Origin: Carposina sasakii
Taxonomy: Eukaryota; Arthropoda; Insecta; Lepidoptera; Carposinidae
Length of the DNA: 64,000 nt
Assembly: GCA_014607495.2 (NCBI GenBank)
Contig: CP053168.1
Location: 186,001 to 250,000 of the forward strand
Direction: 5' to 3'
Shown here: piece after piece, positions 54,788 to 64,000 of the stretch
How the letters are laid out: each line of letters begins with the position of its first letter
Position numbering within the stretch: the first letter of the stretch is position 1
The notes under the pieces: generated by a model
Told to the model about the DNA's origin: nothing
Seen by the model: only the letters and a program-made list of their open reading frames with translations
Databases searched by the model: none
Program-made: the position numbers and the translations under genes

Positions 54788-55287
54788 ACAGTGTGTAACA
54801 AAAGGGCTTTGTTAAGCGAAATGCTACGTAAATTGCCCAGTACACTATTCAGAAAATTTTAGACTCGAAATCACATTTCTTCTTGAAAATTTTTGAGCCG
54901 AAACGCAACCACTAACGAACCGCTAACGAAACGCGGTGCGAAGCAATATATATATACTTACCGCTTGAGTAATCTAATAAGGTATATTTTAGCACACATC
55001 GGTCGCGAGTATGACAGAATAAAAACAAATATCTGCCTCGTGCTAAAATGTGTCTCATTACGTCACCATAAACTAATTATTGCTTTGTTCTGAGCGTCTA
55101 CAACGGTTCCGTTTCGGCTTCGTTCCAACTCGAGACTTCGAGAATTGGCTTCCTAACTTGTCTAGAAATTCTCCATACTGTTCATAAAAATAAACATGTG
55201 ATTTCAGTCTCAAATTCTGTGCATACGTTCTCCTCTATGGTTTTCATAGCATTTCATTTTAACATGCCCCTTTTGTTACAACCTGTA
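54788..55287. mobile_element. About 500-bp MITE with TGTAACAAAAGGG inverted ends
   Basis: The left end (ACAGTGTGTAACAAAAGGGC) and the reverse complement of the right end (ACAGGTTGTAACAAAAGGGG) match over about 40 bp with scattered differences. TA lies at both borders. No coding capacity. The superfamily is not assigned. Confidence 0.7.
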
Positions 55288-55325
55288 TAAAGACAGCTCA
55301 ACCTATATAAAGGTCCAATTACACG

Positions 55326-58300
55326 TTACACAGAAACCTGTTCTGTTTTATCTGTAGCTGGTTTTTCTACCTCTTTTAACTCTGAGTTTCCTTCACTAAC
55401 ATTCGCTTTTACATCATCATCAATCGGCTCATCATCATCATCATCATCACCCAGCCCCGTTTCTTTTTCATCATCATTTGGTACATTATCATCAGACGGT
55501 TCATAGGAGTGCAGTTTTAATTTTTCTAACCACAATCCCATGGAATCCCCTTCGACTTCACCTTTAATGATGTTAGGAAATATGTACTCGTGCCTGAACT
55601 TTTGGATGGTGTCTTCTTCCACTTCCCATGTAAGACTGGCATGGCTGGACTTAAATTTGGCATCATATTGATCATAATGAACCTGAAAAATTAAAAATAT
55701 AAACTTTCTAATAAAATAAGATTAGCTGACGTGACCTCTGGAGGAGGACATTACAGCACCAGATGCGACTTTTACATTACTTAAGAGTCAACTTTAAGAG
55801 GGATGTTCATGAGGGATCATGGGCTAACAACTTGTCACTGATCATTTATATCTGCCCCCCTAGCATGACCACGCATCGTAGATATCGTATCGTCTCTATA
55901 CAAAATTCGACATGGCGGCTATATTTATCGTATTTTGACAGGCGTTATGTCGATAAATCGGCTTATCATATCGTGTTTCGCAGGTCATGCTACTTGGGCT
56001 GGTCCTGCTATTTATCTGCATGCCAAACGTGCTCATTTACCACTGTATTACGGCGGCTATATGACGGCACCACCTCTTAACCACTGCTTCATCATCGTAC
56101 ATACCTATACTTATTCATTTATTATATATATATTTATTCAATTGTGTACAATAAAGAACAAGAGTACATACCATATCTAAGACCAGTCCTAATCCAGGCG
56201 CAGTGGGTATCATCACCTTGTCCTTCCCGAATGCTTTCTCCATCGTGGATCTGTCCGTGTGTCCCCTCACCACTGCTATTGCCAGGCCCACCATTTTGCG
56301 AATCTGATGCAGCATAAAACTCTGGCCCTGTCGAGAATGAACTTAATTAAATACTGATTGATCAATGCATAGCCTAAATTCCGATACCATTTTCGATTTA
56401 TCCGATTTTCCAAAAGTAATAATTTTAAAATCTGTCAAAAATGATACTTTAGATTAGACCAGGCCAGTAATTAATTGCTTTAATAAAATTGTATGCAATA
56501 AAATGGTGATGACTTGCATTTTTGACACATTGTACAAGTTTCTACCAGGCATACTTATCAATTATTAAATTAGCCACAATGTACAAGAAAATGGTATTAT
56601 GTAAATAAGTCTTAAATCACTGATTGAAGGGGGTGTTCTATACGTATGACGTAGGCATCCCAAATACCCACAGTAATGGGAAAAATGGTAATTCTAAAGA
56701 CCACACATACAGAGTCGCGGCCGTTTAATATATTGTTATAAAATGAAGGGCAAAGAAACCATGAGAATACCTTTACTAATAATACAGCAAACTCCAAATC
56801 TGATTCAACAAATACTTTTTCCACATCAAATCCCATCATGTATCTTAATGCTGAAGGTTCTTGGAAGTACCTAAAAATAAACAATTACATATTAACTATG
56901 TAGTCATAATAAGAATAAACTACTTGACCTGTTACATGTATAAAACAAAACTGTAAGGGCAAGTCAAGAAAATTTGGTCAAACTCACTTTTTTTCAGTGA
57001 AATTATGATAACTTTTCGTTCTCTGATAAATACTAAGAACATCCTTAATTAGAGCTAACTTTTCCTCAGATATCCTATATTGCTTTCTCTCTTCCACCGT
57101 CTCCAAACTAGGTTCAAACACATAGGTTGGTAGAGTATAGCTGTATGTCCTGCCATTGCATCTTGATTTTGAGTTAAACTTATTTGTCACCCTCTTTATA
57201 CCAAACACTTTTATACATTCAGGTAACCTTTTATTTATTTCTTCTACATTAACTTCTAAAGCTGAAAGAGGAAAATAATTAGTTAACTAAACCAAATGAT
57301 GCTAGTGGTTGACCTGGTTAAAAGTCCTGACAGATGACTACCTGTATAGGTGTAGCTTTTGAGTATATTTTGCTACACAAAATTTCCTTCTCACAGTATG
57401 AACTGACCACTGTATAGAACAGAGGCTGATAATAAGCCCAAGATAAAATGTTAAGTCTTATAGACTTTAGGAATAAAAACGAATTAATTAAATACCAACG
57501 TAATTTAAGTGAGACCACTTGTCTAGCAGCGGAAACTCCTTTGTCCGTCCGAGAACTTCTCTGGAATTGGGTGTTCTGTTGATTGTTAAAGTCATCTTCC
57601 GTTACATACTTTGCATCCATCAGAGCTTTGAACAGATCCTCCTCTATTGTTCTGACTCCAGGATTTCTGGAAATTTAATTAAATATTTAACTGCTTACAA
57701 GTGGATATAAGTGATCATCAGTGACAAGTTGCCAGCTCATCACCTAAGAGAACCTCAAGACTCTCATTCACTTGCCCACACTTGCGAAGTTGAGTGATCC
57801 TTTAGTTCTGCTACCATTTTTTTTAAATAAATATTCACACACTTCACAACACATTTACTTAGTCTCACATTAAGAATCATTATCCTGGGTACTAAGCAAC
57901 GGTATATAAATATATAGATAACTTAGTATACATAGAAACATCCATGACTCAGAAACAAACATCAATATTCATCATATCAATATTTGCACCTACCAGGATT
58001 CGAACCCAGAACCATGGCACAGCGAGCAGGGCCACTATCAACTACACCAATCGGCCGTCAAACATTTTTGGAAAACAGTAGTGTATAATGTATGTATGCA
58101 ATATCTATTGAATTACCTTTGCATTCCATAATAATCTACACCACAGTAGCCTAACAGCACTGCCATTTTTTTCTTCTTGATCCTCTCATAAGGCTTATCT
58201 CTTTTAATTTCAGTTTCTCCATTTTCTTTCTTATCTTTACTCGAATCCTCCCATTGTCTCTTAAACTGCCTTTTATTATAACGTGTCAAAGTTTTGTTTG

Positions 58301-59533
58301 GTACAATTTCTTGTGCCTCTGCATCATTTTCTTTTGGAGTAGCCAAGTCCATAGCTGTTACAGGCAATCTTGCTTGTGCACCTAAGGCCCGATTTACATT
58401 ATCTTAGTGTTTAGGAGAGTGTTTTAGTTCAACTTGAAAGGCAAGTTCTTTAGTGCTTTAGTGCGCTGCGAGTGAATGTTTACATTTCTTCCAGTAGAGT
58501 ATCATTTCGAAGCCACAATGAACCCGCAACGACGACGCTAAATACGTGCTATTCTACGCAAAATACTAACTGTAGTTATGGAACAAATAGAAGACGACAT
58601 TTTATTCGAAATAAATAAAGAATATTGTATCTTTCGACCATTTAGCAATCTTTAAAAATCAAAAAACACGCATGCGTTTCACGGCACTTGTGCACTCTCC
58701 TAAAGATTTTACTACATACGTGTATTATATTTTTGTACGTGTTTACACACAACAAGGGAAGCGATTGTATTTTGATTCAACTTGAAAGTCAAGTAGAACC
58801 GTACTAAAGTACGTAGCGTTTACATGTTTCATCTAAAGTACTATCCTAAAGCACTTTGCTAAATACTAAGATAATGTAAATCGGGCCTAAAACAAACACA
58901 CCAGAGAAAGTTAGGTTATATACCTTAAAATTATACAAGCCTGCCTTTTGTTTTTATTATTGAAGTATTTATTTTACCCATATGGTAAACGGACTGTTTA
59001 TGTGTAAACATTTTCTTTATGTGGACTGGATTATATGGACACATAATTTTAAAAGTACCTACGGAAATCTCGGTGTGGCAGTGGGAAAGATGTCTTGGGA
59101 TTGTAAATACCTGTAGAACGGCGAGGAAGATTTACTCTCAGTGAATTAACAAATAAATGCACTAACCGGAATGTCATACCTACCAAATTATTACATAAAG
59201 TAAATTTAACAAATACAAATTCAATTAAAGTTTGCACAAAAATAACCTATATTTTGCAAACACCGGCCATTTTGATTTTGATTTTTTAAAATAGTTTATC
59301 CCGAAGGAAAGGCAAGGGGAACTAAGCCTATACAGCCATTGTCTTTAGAAAATGATTTCTGAAATTATGATGGATGATAATGATGATGATGAATGGAAAC
59401 GTTAGGAAAATCCTCAAGAACGAGTTTAAAAAGAATAAAGTTAAAAAAGAATAGCAAAAACAACTTACATGAGCCCATAAAGAGATTGTATTCCGACTAA
59501 AGTTTAACTTAGCTTACCTGCATATAAAACCAT
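55326..59533 (-). CDS. PUS1: tRNA pseudouridine synthase 1, seven proposed exons
   Basis: TruA/PUS1-type enzymes isomerise uridine to pseudouridine in tRNAs. Proposed exons on the minus strand are 59533-59518, 58381-58117, 57666-57500, 57261-56988, 56870-56771, 56327-56172 and 55682-55326. All have GT donors and AG acceptors, and the phases join into 444 aa. The catalytic motif SSRTDKGVSA places the nucleophile Asp at about residue 135. GYCGVDYYGMQ, NSKSRCNGRTYSYTLPTY, FTEKKYFQEPSALRYM and GQSFMLHQIRKMVGL are the expected family blocks. The C-terminus is acidic (DDDDDDEPIDDD). The tiny first exon (MVLYAG) is less certain: the ATG in TAMDLATP of exon 2 is an alternative start. A SINE sits in the second intron and a Harbinger MITE in the first. 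One frame break would refute function; none is seen. Confidence 0.88.
57825..58069 (-). mobile_element. tRNA-derived SINE in PUS1 intron 2
   Basis: It is the same family as 17690-17943, with the B-box-like GGATTCGAACCC (plus strand) near 57996 and the A-box region near 58040. It lies in the sense orientation relative to PUS1. It is more diverged than the duplicated pair. Confidence 0.8.
58386..58887. mobile_element. Harbinger-type MITE at the PUS1 intron-1 acceptor
   Basis: Inverted ends GGCCCGATTTACATTATCTT (58386) and AAGATAATGTAAATCGGGCC (ending 58887) are flanked by TAA on both sides (58383-58385, 58888-58890). The internal sequence has an ATG near 58579 (MEQIEDDILFEINK) that looks like a transposase start relic, then stops. 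It is 502 bp. The left end lies one base from the exon-2 acceptor of PUS1. Confidence 0.9.
58891..59517. other. PUS1 intron 1, remainder
   Basis: It is AT-rich intron sequence between the MITE and the proposed first exon. It holds one copy (about 59305-59440) of a 130-bp direct repeat (GGAAAGGCAAGGGGAAC ... ATGGATGATAATGATG) whose partner lies at about 59740-59860. Confidence 0.5.
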
Positions 59534-59860
59534 GCACACGCACTAGATTCACATTACAAGTAAACAAAATATTTCTTATCTAGCTGGAAGGGAGCGGGTT
59601 TTCTGGTATATAAGTAATATTTTACACCCGCTCCCTTCCAGCTTTTCCCGCCGAATCTTTGATTTTGTTGTTTTTTTTAGTTTAGAGTTTAGCTGTCGCA
59701 TGCAGGGATTTGGTATCTGGTCGCATGTCGTATCGTTATGGAAAGGCAAGAGGAAAAGTGTCCATACAGCCATTGTCTTTAAAATAATTTCTGAATTTAT
59801 AATGGATGATAATAATGATAAATGGAAACGTCGGGAAATTCCTCAAAAACGAGTGTAAAA
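59305..59860 (+). repeat. Pair of ~130-bp direct repeats around a palindrome
   Basis: Segments at about 59305-59440 and 59740-59860 share GGAAAGGCAAG, CATACAGCCATTGTCTTTA, TTTCTGAA, ATGGATGATAATRATGAT and AATGGAAACGT in order. Between them, an 18-bp perfect inverted repeat (AGCTGGAAGGGAGCGGGT at 59582-59599, complement at 59626-59643) could form a hairpin with a 26-nt loop. The pair flanks the presumed PUS1 promoter side. Confidence 0.7.
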
Positions 59861-60434
59861 TTAGTTAAAACGCCAATATAGCATACACAAAAGCTATTAT
59901 ATGTTCATGTTCATAATAAGACGGCAGAGTTCGTTTCATAGAATAACTCCTATGCCTGATTTCGGAACTAATATTTTTTGTATGCAGTAACACCAATAAT
60001 ATAGTCATACACATAGTAACTAGCGCCATCATTAAAAGGAAATATTTGATGAAACGCACTCTAGTAAGGTATATACAATCCAAGACGGTAAGTATAACTT
60101 TATTTATTTGAACAAAAGCTAAATATGCCCTATGCCCCTAAAAGTAAAACCATAAACCAACATAGAAGGCAAGCGTCCTACGTACCGTACGTACCTTAGT
60201 AGGTAGATACTGTAGTAGGGTAGGTAGGTATACCTAAGTAAGGTACTTAAGCATTCATTATTAGATAATGATGTGTGTTTGGGTAAATTCATTGTAAACG
60301 TAGGTAGAGCCACATAAAATTATCCAATAGCACATTCCTCATGCGCATGTCCGAAACTAGCGCTTGCGTTAACTCTCCATTTGGTTACGGAAACAATTAT
60401 TATTCAGCATGGGTTGACGCAGTGATCTAAGAAA
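59861..60434. promoter_or_regulatory. Divergent upstream region of PUS1 and TEH gene
   Basis: PUS1 (minus) and the TEH gene (plus) face away from each other across this region. It contains GGTAGGTAGGT/TACGTACCGTACGTACC repeats near 60178-60235 and an ATGCGCATG segment near 60340. I cannot point to a definite TATA box or initiator for either gene. Confidence 0.4.
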
Positions 60435-61115
60435 ATGCGGGGAGGAAGCTCAGAAAGATTAGTGATACGGCCGTCTCGGCGCAGGGGCGAGACGCGCGCC
60501 AAACTGACCCGCTACATTACAGTGATGCTTGCAGCACTTTTAGGGGGCGGTGGGTCAGCGCTGCTTTTCCTCGTACCTTTATACGCAGACCCTGCTCTGA
60601 GCGCATTAGCGGCCGACTTCGATCCCGTACCTGCCGAATGCATAACCGAACGGAGAGACGATCGCCTCGGCTTGGACAACTGCACGTGGGCTTCCTGCCG
60701 CGAGGGCTGCACCAGCGACGCGTACAAATGCACACAGCTGCACGTCAAATACAAGGCTTACAACAACGAGTGGCAGCCAGCGGTGCTATTCGTGAACATC
60801 AAAGGCTGCGGGTACCCTCCGGCGGTGGACTGCGACAACTTTACTACGAGCTACGGGTATGTCGGAGCGAGGTACCAGTGTTATTGGTCCAGGGCGGATA
60901 ACAGCGTGGTGGTGCCGAGGTGGTCGCGCGGGGAGCAGGTGGCGACGGTCACGAGGACCTTGGCTTTGCCTCTGTTCCTGTCTGGATGCGCTGGGATAGG
61001 CCTCTGCGCGCTCCACTGTGAATGTAGACCGAGGAGACGGAGACGGCCGCCCCGCCGTCCCCCGCGGGTGCCCACCTTGTCTCCCGATGAGACGTCGGTA
61101 TATCGGCTGGCCTAG
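60435..61115 (+). CDS. TipE-homolog (TEH-type) voltage-gated sodium channel auxiliary subunit
   Basis: An intronless 226-aa frame from ATG 60435. A basic cytoplasmic N-terminus precedes a first membrane span at about residues 27-50. A Cys-rich extracellular loop follows (Cys 69, 83, 88, 92, 99, 125, 133, 149) with candidate N-glycosylation at Asn82 (NCT) and Asn135 (NFT). A second span covers about 173-195, and the tail is Arg/Pro-rich and basic. The NCTWASCREGCTSD motif is the hallmark of the insect TipE/TEH family, membrane proteins that raise expression of and tune Para-type sodium channels. Which TEH paralogue it is cannot be said. Local GC is far higher than in neighbouring DNA. AATAAA near 61198 is a plausible polyadenylation signal. 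Confidence 0.88.
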   Translation: MRGGSSERLVIRPSRRRGETRAKLTRYITVMLAALLGGGGSALLFLVPLYADPALSALAADFDPVPAECITERRDDRLGLDNCTWASCREGCTSDAYKCTQLHVKYKAYNNEWQPAVLFVNIKGCGYPPAVDCDNFTTSYGYVGARYQCYWSRADNSVVVPRWSRGEQVATVTRTLALPLFLSGCAGIGLCALHCECRPRRRRRPPRRPPRVPTLSPDETSVYRLA

Positions 61116-61512
61116 TATTGTATTGAGTGGTCCAAAGCAATGATTCGGTTTGAAATTAGCACAATACCTACCTATTGCAGTTACACAAAGAAATGTAAAT
61201 AAAATGTGTAAATATTTGTGATATTTTTACTTACGCGATTATCACACCGCCACGCATCATGCTTCTATGCTGCTCTGGGAAAAACCTATAATACTACAGC
61301 TGCTTCTCTTCCCGGGCATACTGTACAAGTCAGTAGAGGGACAAGAGGGTCTTAGTGTTTTGAAGGCGATGGGTTGACCGCCTGTCACTACTAGCCGAAC
61401 TTGTACATCTCAACTATACCCTCAAAATTGGTCAGAAGTGGCACCATAGGGATGTGGTTCTATCGGCTCGTAGGGGATGGGGGCGTGATTGTGTGTATGT
61501 ACGCACCATGCA
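61116..61512. other. TEH 3' flank and interspersed repeat
   Basis: A short 3' UTR with AATAAA near 61198 is followed by a repeat block at about 61408-61500 (CTATACCCTCAAAATTGGTC ... GGGGGCGTGATTGTGTG) homologous to 54295-54405. Confidence 0.55.
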
Positions 61513-61648
61513 GCGTAGCGCGTGAATGCGTTTTCTGACGTTGCTTGAATGAACGCGCGTGGATGCATTTTCTGTGTGTTGGACTGTGCGTGTTTTCTAT
61601 ACAAACGGAGATACAAGCAACGTTAGAAAACGCATTCACGCGCTAGGC
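61513..61648. mobile_element. 136-bp miniature inverted-repeat element
   Basis: GCGTAGCGCGTGAATGCGTT... at the left and its complement (...AACGCATTCACGCGCTAGGC) at the right pair over about 35 bp with two or three differences, with a 66-bp core. ACGTTGCTTG/CAAGCAACGT marks the inner edge of the arms. No clear target duplication. Confidence 0.65.
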
Positions 61649-62090
61649 TGTGCATGGCAGTGTGGTAATCGCCTTACTATCTCTTTTTCTGAGTTATTAT
61701 AAAATATAAAAGCATCTTGTCTGTGAAGGCAGCTCTATATTTTATCTCTTAAATGTTGGCGTCCGGCAGGCGGCGGCCTTTCAAAAAAAAGGTTACCTAA
61801 TTATGTTAAATGTGTCACTTTAGTTCCACATGATTTGCCATTAACACCATCCAAAGGGAAACTCCCTTTATTTGATAGATGTCTTCAGCCTAATAGGTCA
61901 CTGCTGGACGTAGGCCTCCCCCAGGGCACGCGCCACAAGGCTACTGCTATATAGGGGGTTCTTGCCCATAGTCACCACGCTGGGCAGGCAGGTTGGTGAC
62001 CGATTTGATAGATATGTTTGCAAAAACAATCAACTGCTTCGAGATTGTAGTTACTAGGAAAATAAAATCAAACGTAATTAAGTAAATAGT
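61649..62090. repeat. Spacer with lepidopteran-type interspersed repeat
   Basis: At about 61868-62012 the sequence reads GTCACTGCTGGACGTAGGCC ... CACCACGCTGGGCAGGCAGG, a repeat I know from many lepidopteran loci. It is flanked by TTTGATAGAT on both sides (61869-61878 and 62004-62013), which may be its target duplication. No gene is seen. Confidence 0.6.
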
Positions 62091-63426
62091 TGTTTTAATT
62101 TCAAGGTTTATAATGCGTCTTTATTCTGTACAGTACAAAAATTACATTTCTCAGTCCAATACCATGTTTGAGCTTTCCCTAAATCCATCTACATTGTCAG
62201 TCTTCTTTCTTACATTTTTCTCACATATACCTACAAGTTATTCGATCAATACATTTCATTCTATAACATTGGCAGTGAAGAGGCACTATACCTATACAAT
62301 ATAATGGTATAATAGTGCACAATAAATAGGTAATAATAATAGATTGTAAAATATAGCATAGGTAAGAAGGACATTTGTCTCAATATGACGTCAAAATGTA
62401 AGAGCGGCTATTACCACTACTATATCAAATTGTGTAATAAGTCTTGTTCCTCACTCTCAGCTATAGCATGAGGGCAAAGAGAGAGCGAAACACATGATAT
62501 CGGCTTTAAAAATACTTCAACCATGTGAACTACTTACTATATAGAACTAAAAGTAGGTTTATTGTGAGTGTACTATTCGAACTCGATAGAGTTTACGTTT
62601 TATCACTAACCAATCACATTATGTCATGATGACGTGATGTAATAAAAGTGAATATAAAGGGACTACGTGATTGAGTTTAAATTCTTAGCTCTCTATACTT
62701 ACCTTTCTAGACACTTGCATACAATTTCTGTGACATCTGTCATACAACTATATTGCTATATTTTACAAACTGTAATGTATACCATACACATTTAGGTCTA
62801 TTCTGCAAAAAGTTCGAAATAAATATTATTTCATATAGTTCATAAAACAGGCGACAATAAAGGTTGCATCTAATCTATGCCACTATAATTAAACTATTAT
62901 AAACAATTTAAAATCCATTTCAGCATATTAATTTCAGTTGAAATACAAAATAGACCATACAAAAACAATGATCTACATTTTAAAAACAATGCAACACAAA
63001 TGACAATAATCAATTTTTTTAACAAATGGTAACATGTAACTTGTGTAACATACTTGGTAGACTATAAAATTTGGCATTTGTCAGGATACATTATCAACCT
63101 TTAAAATCAACAATAGGTTAAGTATTACAAAAAGTACGAAAATATAAAAAAATAGTACTGTGGTTAACTTAAAATCTGCCATTTCAATCAGTTCAATCAG
63201 GCCATTTTTCCACTCAGGTTTTACTATACAAAACGCAACACAATAATCAATTTTAGCTGGAGTACTACTCACGACACATTTTCGGATTTTAAATAAGTAT
63301 TTATAAAACTCGAAAGCGATGAAAATCTCAATGTTTTTCTACTTGTGTGCGAGCGATAGAGATGACCTGATGATGATGATAGGGGTGAAAGAATAAGCCT
63401 ATCTGATTTGAGACGAAATAATATTT
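62091..63426. other. AT-rich region without supported gene
   Basis: It contains many AATAAA-like and ATTTA-like sequences and could be a long 3' UTR of a minus-strand gene outside the window. Open frames (for example the minus-strand one at 63272-63081) show no recognised domain. Confidence 0.4.
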
Positions 63427-63662
63427 TAAATAAATAAATAAATATTCACACACTAGACAACACATTAACCTAGTCCCACATTAAGATCCCTAAGGTCTTG
63501 TGTCGTGGGTACTAAGCAACGGTATATAAATACATAGATATGTATAGTAACATCCATGACTCGGAAACAAACATCGATATTCATCATATCAATGTTTGCA
63601 CCTACCGGGATTCGAACCCAGGACCTATGACCTATCACTACCTACTAGACCAATCGACCAAT
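63427..63662 (-). mobile_element. tRNA-derived SINE, fourth copy
   Basis: It has the same body (CTAAGGTCTTGTGTCGTGGG, ACTAAGCAACGGTATATAAA) and B-box GATTCGAACCC as the copies at 17690 and 21287. The poly(A) side is an AAATAAATAAATA run at 63427-63443. The head is shortened relative to the others. Confidence 0.8.
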
Positions 63663-64000
63663 ATTTTAAATCTCTTTAACAAATATTTCATTTTTAAATT
63701 AACCACAGCGTATTTGCCAACAATAAACCCGTTTGATTAACAGAACAGAATCCTTATTCAACAATCAAATATTCAACATTACAAAAAGCAAACTGAGCAA
63801 AAAATAAATTAATCTACAAAAGATTCTCTTCTGTTTTACACAGTACAGTATATAAAAATAAATTAATACATTTAAATCACAACCACTCATTATTATAACC
63901 ACTATTTTACCATGCGTAAGCTATGTCCAACAAGTTTTTATATTGTCCAACAAGTACATATTGAATAAAAGGACCAATCAAGAGTCAAGAACGGTGGTTC
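63663..64000. other. AT-rich right edge, no supported gene
   Basis: No coding frame or repeat structure that I can support. A GTCCAACAAGT direct repeat occurs near 63926 and 63946. Confidence 0.4.

Noticed and set aside
63081..63272. Hydrophobic minus-strand frame ending in a Leu/Val-rich segment
   Set aside because: It is short, AT-driven and lacks any homology I can name. The region looks like 3' UTR or spacer.

Overview
This window reads as repeat-rich insect nuclear DNA, most likely from a moth or butterfly (Lepidoptera). Protein-coding frames are split by GT-AG introns. Four copies of a tRNA-headed SINE are present, together with several short interspersed repeats I associate with lepidopteran genomes. 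The two host genes, a PUS1-type pseudouridine synthase and a TipE/TEH-type sodium-channel auxiliary protein, have animal or insect relatives. Roughly the first 54 kb is almost entirely mobile DNA, and both host genes lie in the last 9 kb. No bacterial-style operons, CRISPR arrays or rRNA genes are visible.

1-9.1 kb: the tail of a DUF7869-like element protein, then a 7.55 kb PIF/Harbinger element (Harb1, 1558-9111). Harb1 has a MADF/BESS gene on + and a DDE_4 transposase on -. It is interrupted by a 784-bp insertion and holds a second, apparently intact DDE_4 transposase with a C-terminal SWIM finger (5687-7918). 9.1-13.7 kb: a dimeric interspersed repeat, the 3' end of a BEL/Pao element with its LTR, and a five-exon HARBI1-like pseudogene whose last intron took a pogo element (Pogo-A, 13696-16332).

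14.8-22.0 kb: a 3.6 kb segment is tandemly duplicated (14785-18380 and 18381-21976), with both breakpoints inside pogo elements. 21.2-38.5 kb: a nested stack in one non-LTR retrotransposon. The LINE is split by a SINE, by Pogo-B (21759-35414, TA target site) and by Harb2 (35627-38215, TTA target site). Pogo-B is split inside its Pipsqueak helix-turn-helix by an intact MULE (22488-25665, 9-bp target duplication) and downstream by a piggyBac (27350-35226, TTAA). The piggyBac is in turn split by an ISL2EU element (28675-33448) carrying a THAP-DDE transposase and a YqaJ-type nuclease gene. Nearly every target site can be read directly.

38.5-54.3 kb: relics of another piggyBac, an Arc-like Gag, a DD82E (Sailor-type) transposase with one stop, a Jockey/CR1-type LINE, a 107-bp repeat array that flips orientation, Gypsy-type gag pieces, a second DUF7869-like pseudogene split by a LINE, LTR-like pieces and a hAT-type MITE containing long palindromes. 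54.8-64 kb: a MITE, PUS1 (444 aa over seven proposed exons, minus strand) with a Harbinger MITE at its first splice acceptor, the intronless TEH gene, and a gene-poor AT-rich tail with a SINE.

The most unusual pattern is that Harb1 and Harb2 share an interlocked layout: each of the two opposite-strand genes keeps its second exon inside the other's intron.
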